A stretch of DNA of 64,000 bases from Methanobacteriota archaeon (GTDB taxonomy: Archaea; Thermoplasmatota; Poseidoniia; Poseidoniales; Poseidoniaceae). A model generated the notes under the pieces. The model saw only the letters and a list, made by a program, of their open reading frames with translations, did no database searches and had not been told where the DNA came from. This document shows, piece by piece, positions 63,091-64,000 of the stretch; positions within the stretch are counted from its first letter, which is position 1, and each line of letters opens with the position of its first letter. The stretch spans positions 1 to 64,000 of the forward strand of contig PBDU01000006.1 in assembly GCA_002718195.1 (NCBI GenBank). Direction: 5' to 3'. Position numbers and translations under genes: made by a program.

Positions 63091-63119
63091 CCACTACTTA
63101 ACCACTGGTTACATAGTGG
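63091..63119. promoter_or_regulatory. Repeated CCACT/AGTGG sites before the Hsp20-dnaK operon
   Basis: CCACT occurs at 63091-63095 and 63102-63106, and AGTGG at 63115-63119. The last two form an inverted repeat with an 8-base spacer, lying 8-36 bp upstream of the operon's start codon. This is where a promoter or a repressor site would be. Symmetry is modest. Confidence 0.3.
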
Positions 63120-63168
63120 CTAAACGGCATGGGTATATCAATCTTAGGTTATCTGTCCAAGGCTTATT

Positions 63169-63324
63169 TTAACTCAATAAAATGTAAGAATAAATTCCGA
63201 CGCTGATAACGACTACTATTGTGATGATATTCCAATACTTTGCGATTACTTTAACTGGTTTTTTCTCGGTAATTGCGTCTACAGTCTTTTCTCCAACGAA
63301 CTCAAGAATTAATTCCTCTGGCAT
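63169..63324 (-). CDS. 51-residue single-helix membrane protein
   Basis: A very short gene starting ATG 63324 (GAGGGAAG upstream) encoding 51 residues: a charged amphipathic N-terminus (M-P-E-E-L-I-L-E-F-V-G-E-K), basic middle and one hydrophobic helix (about 32-50) at the very C-terminus. It looks like a tail-anchored peptide. It lies 9 bp downstream of the membrane-protein gene at the window end and may be co-expressed with it. No family recognised. Confidence 0.5.
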   Translation of the reverse strand: MPEELILEFVGEKTVDAITEKKPVKVIAKYWNIITIVVVISVGIYSYILLS

Positions 63325-63333
63325 TTTCTTCCC

Positions 63334-64000
63334 TCATTTTATTCTATTTGCTAGTTCGAGCAAACCGGTTGGTTGAGTCAAATCAACTTCCTCTTCTTGG
63401 TGATATTGTTTGACTCCTATTCCTGCAATGATTAACCCTACGCTAACCAGATGGATAAGGAATACCAAGAAATCTACCCATACATCGAAATTTGTCCAAA
63501 ATGTGAGTATGTTTTTGTTATCATTTATTGATGAGGTCATCAATTCTGCATCCTCATCTGAAATTTCTGAACTCGAAACTATTTCGAATATTATTGCTAA
63601 ATCAGAAGATGATGGAGTAGTTTCCATCTCAGAGAAAGGCCTGGTGTCTAGGTAGAACCTTGATTCTGATTGACCTGCAATTATTAAACCGCTAATCTCT
63701 TCGGTATTGATTGAAATGTTTGTAGAGAAATATATCGGCACTAAACCCGGAATTGCATCAAGCATGTCCCCACTATCGACTAGTTTTGCTTGTATTGGAT
63801 TTTCAGCAGGATTTGTATTTGCAGTGAAGTAATTTGTTTTGATTTCCTTAACTTCCATCTCTCCTTCAAACTGCATTTCTACTACATCAAAACCTGCAGC
63901 ATTCACTAGATTATTTTGTTCTGACAAGAATCCTCCAGTAGTTCCCACAATAGATTCTGAGGAAATTCTTCCATATGTTGCAATTTCTTTTTCTGTTGTT
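63334..64000 (-). CDS. Membrane protein, 5' end outside window
   Basis: The frame is open to the right edge of the window. At least 222 residues are visible, and the start codon lies beyond base 64000. The visible part is a mainly beta extracytoplasmic region and one or two C-terminal helices (the last around 24-45 residues from the end), followed by a charged tail. A GTG at 63948 is an internal alternative start. No family recognised. It precedes the 51-residue tail-anchored gene. Confidence 0.6.
   Translation of the reverse strand, partial: TTEKEIATYGRISSESIVGTTGGFLSEQNNLVNAAGFDVVEMQFEGEMEVKEIKTNYFTANTNPAENPIQAKLVDSGDMLDAIPGLVPIYFSTNISINTEEISGLIIAGQSESRFYLDTRPFSEMETTPSSSDLAIIFEIVSSSEISDEDAELMTSSINDNKNILTFWTNFDVWVDFLVFLIHLVSVGLIIAGIGVKQYHQEEEVDLTQPTGLLELANRIK

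Noticed and set aside
1..64000. tRNA, rRNA, CRISPR or insertion-sequence elements
   Set aside because: I looked for T-loop-like GTTC-A-A/G-T-C patterns in gaps, regularly spaced repeats and transposase motifs by eye and found none. A covariance-model search could still find a divergent RNA.

Overview
The window reads as a chromosome piece of a planktonic marine archaeon, most likely Marine Group II (Candidatus Poseidoniales, Thermoplasmatota/Euryarchaeota). Archaeal core genes are present: PCNA, TFS, Nop5 with fibrillarin, thermosome, an HTH_10 regulator, an archaellum/Tad-type ATPase with membrane platforms, and UPF0200. They are mixed with bacterial- or eukaryote-like metabolic and repair genes: MutM, SMUG1, FeS photolyase, DnaK, IcmF, HMG-CoA synthase, RmuC and AlkB. 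Base composition is AT-leaning. Many genes have an AT-rich TATA-like box about 25 nt before the start codon (leaderless style), while genes inside operons have GGAGG-like ribosome sites. The lineage call is inference from gene content. I saw no rRNA, tRNA, CRISPR array or insertion sequence.

Layout. 1-6.6 kb: information processing (PCNA, TFS, Nop5-fibrillarin), MutM and a LysE-type exporter, with a nonsense-interrupted small gene at 2.4-2.8 kb. 6.6-13.6 kb: accessory stretch with a coiled-coil lipoprotein carrying two glycosidase-like halves, a predicted PD-(D/E)XK coiled-coil protein, a GNAT enzyme, a PPP phosphatase, a small lipoprotein and a truncated restriction-endonuclease-like fragment. 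13.7-28.9 kb: IcmF mutase, ABC-F ATPase, photolyase, acyl-CoA synthetase, membrane alpha/beta hydrolase, THEM6-like thioesterase, lipoproteins and SMUG1. 29-35.3 kb: MoaE-MoaC, FBPase II, then an HTH_10 regulator followed by a strongly palindromic operator and a co-directional run with a PaaA/BoxB-like diiron oxygenase, an unknown protein, an EamA transporter and 3-hydroxyacyl-CoA dehydrogenase. 35.4-36.3 kb: a 5'-truncated surface-protein fragment and a 540-bp AT-rich gap. 36.3-45.4 kb: NadA, a NodB-like deacetylase, CrcB, RdgB, AlkB-like monooxygenase, UPF0200 kinase, enoyl-CoA hydratase and an ABC exporter. 45.5-50.5 kb: a compact five-gene type-IV-pilus/Tad-like operon. 50.5-58.7 kb: a 2-phosphoglycerate-kinase-like P-loop protein coupled to RmuC, CTP synthase, a GIDE-domain membrane protein, threonine dehydrogenase and HMG-CoA synthase. 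58.8-64 kb: thermosome, DnaK, an Hsp20-like protein and two membrane proteins, the last running off the window.

Together the genes describe an aerobic heterotroph of sunlit water. Fatty-acid/branched acyl-CoA and possibly hydrocarbon or aromatic-CoA oxidation is suggested by acyl-CoA synthetase, enoyl-CoA hydratase, hydroxyacyl-CoA dehydrogenase, IcmF, AlkB and the PaaA-like enzyme. Gluconeogenesis, mevalonate lipid synthesis, and UV/oxidative/uracil DNA repair are also represented. The most novel-looking items are the five-gene pilus-like operon with two unequal TadC-like platforms, the operator-controlled diiron oxygenase unit, the tandem glycosidase-like lipoprotein and the RmuC-like nuclease-fold protein.
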